In this document: piece by piece, positions 30,496 through 34,810 of the stretch
How the letters are laid out: every line of letters begins with the position of its first letter
Position numbering within the stretch: position 1 is the first letter of the stretch
Source of the DNA: Saccoglossus kowalevskii
Lineage: Eukaryota; Hemichordata; Enteropneusta; Harrimaniidae
Reading direction: 5' to 3'
NCBI RefSeq assembly: GCF_000003605.2
Contig: NW_003146296.1
Location: 71,197-106,006, forward strand
DNA length: 34,810 bases
Notes under the pieces: generated by a model
What the model was told of the DNA's origin: nothing
Databases searched by the model: none
Seen by the model: the letters and a program-made list of their open reading frames with translations, nothing else
Program-made: the position numbers and the translations under genes

Positions 30496-31505
30496 CTGAT
30501 TATTTTTTTTAATACGGAAACAATTATGAGGGTTACTTTTGACAAAAATGATAAAAAGTTACCTTGGCGTTTAAATGGTTAAAGCGGGACGGGGGGTCGT
30601 CACCTACGCGTGCGACAGACGGTCATAGCGTGTCGTTGTTTAAAAACAAGCGCCTACCCATGAGCCTTTGCGTTTTTAGCGTACGTCGTTTTCCGTTCTA
30701 AGAAAATGAATATTGGGCTATGACCACCGGACACTTTTTTTGAGAAAAGTTACAATTTCACCCTATCTGTGTTGTTGTATTGCTCTTCACGGCGAAAGTA
30801 TTTCATCTTATGTTGCTAGGTGGTGTGCAATAAACGACGTATATAATGTATCATAATATATTCATTTCAAACTTCTGATAAAATATTATTCTATTCGATA
30901 AGGGATTTCCGATGCTCAATTCGATGTTTCATCTAACACGCCACACTGATACCATCCCCTGAGAATAACCAACTTCCACTTGCATGCAGCTGGTAAACAG
31001 ATGTCCAGTTGCCATGCTCAGCGAGTACGGCAGGTGTGTGTATGGGAGTGGTGGGGTCAAATGGTATAAACGAGTAATTTTAAATCCACGACGTCACCCG
31101 TTGATACAGAAGCCACCATTCCAACAATTATTAATATCGATAGCGTAATTTTATTTCAGAGTCGAAATTAGTTGTGCGTTTGGGTGGTCATATTTCCAGT
31201 CCGTTATTTACGGTATGCCCTTATCTACGTCCATTAACGAAACATTGCGCATGCGCGGTACGAAGCAAACATTGCAGGCGCACCGTTACCTTGCATAATA
31301 ACGATGGAATAAATAGTGAATAAATTTCAATGACGACAGGAATTGAGAAAAACGGGGGGGGGGGGAGAAAAGAGAGACCCGCGAGTTAAATGAGGATTTC
31401 AGAGAAGGTACTAGTGACGGTAGTCATGGTGACCGCCATACCGTGGTCGGTACTATCTACGTGCACCAGTCCGAGGGAGATAAGGAAACCAATCAATATA
31501 TTTTA

Positions 31506-31547
31506 AAACATGGAGGTAAAAAGAGATCTCTTTTTACCTCCATGTTT
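31506..31547. repeat. Perfect 42-bp palindrome
   Basis: Two 21-nt arms meet with no spacer at AGAGATCTCT. The left arm starts AAACATGGAGGTAAAAAGAG and the right arm is its exact reverse complement. TTAA occurs at both edges (31503-31506 and 31546-31549). Perfection over 42 bp implies a recent origin or active conversion between the arms. Confidence 0.97.
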
Positions 31548-31761
31548 AAACTAATTCCGTAATAAATTCAAGTGTCAGTTTCTTGCGGGACAACATCGCC
31601 GTGACACCTGCATCTACGCCCTGGCACCACGTGAAGAGATATCACTCAACACATATCAATACTTTACCCAAATTAAAAAAAAATCAATTAATGGCCATAA
31701 ATCTCAAACACGCATTTTCTTGACATTATCGGCTAATGATCAATAGCGCCATCAACGAAAT

Positions 31762-31801
31762 ATGCTAATAAATATGCTAATACGCCAACGCCCATATATG
31801 G
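31762..31801. promoter_or_regulatory. Octamer-like pair and CArG box
   Basis: Two ATGCTAAT motifs (31762-31769, 31774-31781), similar to the POU octamer ATGCAAAT, lie next to CCATATATGG (31792-31801), a perfect CArG box of the SRF type. This is motif evidence only, with no gene attached. Confidence 0.25.
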
Positions 31802-32325
31802 CCATTTTGCGGACAACCCATCACACAATGAGCGTACCAGAGTGACGTAGAGGCGTACGTTGCAAGGTTTGGCATTTTACATAAAGCGGGACACCTGTCG
31901 GAACAGAAGGCGTGAATTGTCTGGTACCAACACTGTTATCTTTCCGATCATCATATATTGGAATTCATCCAAGCAGTCTGGGGGCATGGTGTCTGATATG
32001 CAATACTATGAAATGCATAAAAGCTGAACAAAAACATTTTTGCTAAGTAATGTCGTTGTTATTGTTACCTCGCGCCAAATGAATGAACTACTTGTAATAC
32101 CTTGATAAGCTGTCTGGGTTTTTCCCAGCAGTGGTGACTGATGGGTAATACTACAGAACGTCACAGTGTGTAGATTATGTTGACTGCTGAGTTATGATAA
32201 AGAGTTTAATATGTTTCTGTGACCTAGTCCTTTCTAGATTTGCAATACCCTCCACGCGACAGTTCAAATAAGACAAGGAGATTTAGCATGAAGATACAAT
32301 CACTCAGGAAGCTGAATGACAAGGA

Positions 32326-32750
32326 CCAATGAGCGTCCGCCGAGAAAGTGAGTGGACAAATGCGCATTCACGTAGCAGCTGAATGGACTAATGAGCTTTC
32401 TCGTAGCAACAAAGGGGCCAATGAGCGTTTGCGTAGTAGGAGAGTAGTCAATGAGCGTTTGCGTGGTAGGCGAGTAGCAAATGAGAGTTTGCTTAGTAGG
32501 AGAGTAGCCAATGAGCGTTTGCGTAGTAGGAGAATAGCCAATGAGCGTTTGCCTAGTAGGAGAGTAGCCAATGAGCGTTTGCGTAGTAGCAGAGTAGCCA
32601 ATGAGCGTTTGCGTAGTAGCAGAGTAGCCAATGAGCGTTTGTGTAGTAGCGGCGTGGCCAATGAGCGTCTGGGTAGTAACTGTATGAGCTAATGGTTGTT
32701 CGCGCAGCAACTGAATGCGCAAATGAACATTTGCATAACAGCAGTATTCA
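32326..32750. repeat. 30-bp minisatellite with CCAAT boxes, about 14 units
   Basis: The 30-bp unit is AATGAGCGTTTGCGTAGTAG followed by GAGAGTAGCC. The core from about 32420 to 32680 is well conserved and the edges are decayed. Because 30 is a multiple of 3, one plus and two minus frames stay open and encode ten-residue repeats (NERLRSRRVA on plus; TQTLIGYSPT and RKRSLATLLL on minus). The 188-codon minus frame 32300-32866 is open mainly for this reason and is not called as a gene. Confidence 0.95.
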
Positions 32751-33170
32751 AGGACATAGTATAAAATTAAATAAATACTGTCAACATAGGTATTACCAAC
32801 CCCGTGGGGGCTATCATTGATACACTTTACAATATGGTAAATATACCTGAGCTGCAATTTGTCCAAACCAAATCAGCCAGTGCAACCAAATGTAGTTTTT
32901 AATGAAGCCAACCATGCAAATAAATCTTCTGACAACTATACCGTTTTGTATAGTTTATTGTTTCTATAAAACTGTAGTTTGTTGTAACTACTGTGAATTG
33001 TTGAAATACAGAGCTAGCATAAGCGTAATTATGATTAAACACATGAAGTCAATAAGTACATGCATTGATAAACTACTTACTGTCTAAGCAAATACAGCCT
33101 TGTGTCTCTGTATTGAGAAGACTGCTGGATTCTGCCCTGAAGTGCAAACCTGTATGAACATGTGTAAATT
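32751..33170. other. Spacer, nothing recognised
   Basis: AT-rich unique sequence between two tandem repeats; no gene or element seen. Confidence 0.6.
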
Positions 33171-33379
33171 TGATTTGGTGTCAGATACTTGATACTACGT
33201 ACAATTCTGATCATTGTTTTAAAACACTATCTTTGTTTTGCCTTTGTTGCCAATTCTTACCTTGAAGGGGGATGAGCATGTTTCATGCTTGATTCGGTGT
33301 CAGACACTCGATAGTGTGTACAATTCTGATCATTGTCTTAAAATCTAGTTGGTGTTTTGCTTTTGTTGTCAATGCTTGG
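33171..33379. repeat. 119-bp tandem duplication
   Basis: TGATTTGGTGTCAGATACTT at 33171 recurs as TGATTCGGTGTCAGACACTC at 33290, followed in both by GTACAATTCTGATCATTGT and a GTTTTGC-TTTGTTG segment. The copies are roughly 80-85% identical by eye. The second copy is incomplete on the right. Confidence 0.85.
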
Positions 33380-34239
33380 TTTGTGGACTGGACCCTCAGG
33401 GCGTAGTGTACTTCTGCACAAGCTGAATCATGTTTTACTAGACAGGCATATACTAGTTGCTAAATTTCTTTTATTTTTATATATGAATGTAATTTGTCAA
33501 AATCTTACAGATGCGAAACAACCAAAGAAGGGCATTGCCTCTGGTAGAATGATTTATCTATGACCAGACACCTAGCTTTAAGGTTATAAAAAATTTTTTT
33601 ATACATTGCGCAAACAATAGATCCAGCAAGTGGTTTCCAGTGGTACACAATGTTATAGTACAGCTACTTGATAAACCATTATAATACAAAAGAATAATGT
33701 TTTTTTTGCAATAAGAACATGGTCTAAGGTGTGAAGTGAAACTTAACCTTACATACAAATGGGATTTACAGGATTTGGGTGTGCAAAATAATCTGAGTTG
33801 TGTAGGTTTGGAAGATGTGTGAGGTAATTACATGACAATTGGTCAATTTGAGAGGTTTAAAATGGCATAATGCCCAAGCTTTGATGTGGGCGACATAGAC
33901 ATGAGAAGAATGTGTAGTAAGTGAGTTGCAGATGTATGTATAAGCTTTAATGAGAGTGACATATGTTCTGATACAATGAGGTACAATTATTGAGGAAAGT
34001 GGCATAGGCACTGGTATGAAGATAATGTGCAGGTATCCATGCATACACCCACAGATTTGTTAGAAAGTACCAAAATTAGTAATGCTTCGCCAGAACAGGT
34101 AATGATTTGTCGACTTTGAATGGCATAGCATGCAGTAGTCTCAGGTGGTATTCGGTGTCGAAACCTGTATTTACCATTACTTAGGTGCCATTAGCTCACA
34201 AATGAAGAGAAGTGTGCTACAGCATTTGCAGGCAGGCTT
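33380..34239. other. Transition into the right-edge minisatellite
   Basis: No gene is recognised. From about 33880 on, scattered AAGCTTTGA/GAGTG-CATA pieces resemble the 48-bp unit to the right and are probably its most decayed copies. Confidence 0.5.
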
Positions 34240-34810
34240 TCAAGGAGAAGAAAATCTGCTAGCTTTGAAGGGAGTGGAATAGGCTTTGACATAATCTTTG
34301 AGGTAAATAAAACATCTCTAATATGAGGAGATGATATACAGGCTTTGGGTGGCACATGTTGTTATATGAAGAGTTGAGTAAAATGTCCATTTTAGGGAAG
34401 TGCTAATAATGAACTGACAAAAGAAGTGAATATACAAGCCTTGAGGGGAGTGCTACGACATGATGATGGAGTGTGAGGCTTTAAGGCTTTGAGTGCTATA
34501 GGCTCTGACATAAGAAGTGAATGTAGAAGTTTTGAGATGAGTGCTATAGGCTCTGATATAAAAAGAAAATGTACAGGCTTTGAGATGAGTGTTATAGGCT
34601 CTGACAGAAAGAGGGAATGTACAGGTTTTTAGAAGAGTGATATAGGATCTGATATAAAGAGGGAATTACTGGCTTTGAGAGGAGTGCTACAGGCTCTGAC
34701 ATATGAAGTGAATGTACAGGAATATACAAGACTTGAGATGAGTGATACATGCTTTCTGACATAAAGAGGGAATATACAAGTTTTGAGAGGAGTGTCATAG
34801 GCTCTGATGA
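34240..34810. repeat. 48-bp minisatellite running off the right end
   Basis: The 48-bp unit is GAATGTACAGGCTTTGAGAT followed by GAGTGCTATAGGCTCTGACA and TAAAGAGG. Regular units start at 34519, 34567, 34615, 34663 and 34710, and variation increases leftward. The array continues beyond the window, so its full length is unknown. Confidence 0.92.

Larger units (their letters stand above)
30496..32325. other. Gene-poor DNA with palindrome and motif cluster
   Basis: No gene is recognised. It holds a 12-nt G run (31354-31365), the 42-bp palindrome at 31506-31547 and a motif cluster at 31762-31801. There is also a diverged pair of segments about 136 bp apart (near 31971 and 32107, both starting AAGC-GTCTGGG) that looks like an old tandem duplication. 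Confidence 0.6.

Noticed and set aside
32300-32866. 188-codon minus-strand frame with ten-residue repeats
   Set aside because: The 30-bp unit keeps frames open on both strands; the flanks show no domain, and both strands code equally 'well'. It is best explained as a minisatellite by-product.
1-34810. Retroviral, LTR, Polinton or LINE coding remnants
   Set aside because: I looked for reverse transcriptase, integrase, capsid and envelope-like frames on both strands and saw none.

Overview
This is animal genomic DNA. It has long introns with GT-AG splice signals and very low gene density, and it is rich in minisatellites and small MITE-like transposons. CpG dinucleotides are plentiful in non-coding DNA, which argues against a vertebrate. 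A secreted FGF gene of the three-exon type points to an invertebrate bilaterian. A non-vertebrate deuterostome such as a lancelet or acorn worm is my guess, but the sequence does not prove it.

The one gene I can assign with confidence is a fibroblast growth factor on the minus strand. Its exon 1 is 10925-11261, exon 2 is 5607-5731 and exon 3 is 3052-3327. The exons splice in frame (phase 1, then phase 0) to a 245-residue protein with a signal peptide, a beta-trefoil FGF core, a stretched loop at the exon 2/3 junction and an unusual polybasic insert. A TATA-like box lies about 0.5 kb upstream of the start codon, and a short upstream ORF overlaps that codon. Poly(A)-like signals lie about 0.36 kb past the stop. 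Intron 1 carries a ~50-bp minisatellite of about 21 units that begins only 30-45 nt from the exon 2 acceptor. It also carries a TTAA-flanked MITE and two RFX X-box motifs. A third X-box lies just past the 3' end of the gene.

Layout: 1-3051, gene-poor DNA and the FGF 3' flank; 3052-11261, FGF gene; 11262-18639, its upstream region, with no recognisable gene; 18640-21265, a large 35-bp minisatellite with an assembly gap whose two flanks are identical; 21915-22380, a decayed ~35-bp minisatellite; 22381-29614, gene-poor DNA with a second TTAA MITE; 29615-29786, a pogo/Tigger-like MITE; 29933-30495, a weak candidate for two minus-strand coding exons; 31506-31547, a perfect 42-bp palindrome; 32326-32750, a 30-bp minisatellite carrying regularly spaced CCAAT boxes; 33171-33379, a 119-bp tandem duplication; and about 34240 to the window end, a 48-bp minisatellite that runs off the right edge.

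I saw no rRNA, tRNA, CRISPR, retroviral or LTR sequence, and no reverse transcriptase or transposase coding region. Most long open frames are chance frames or by-products of the tandem repeats.
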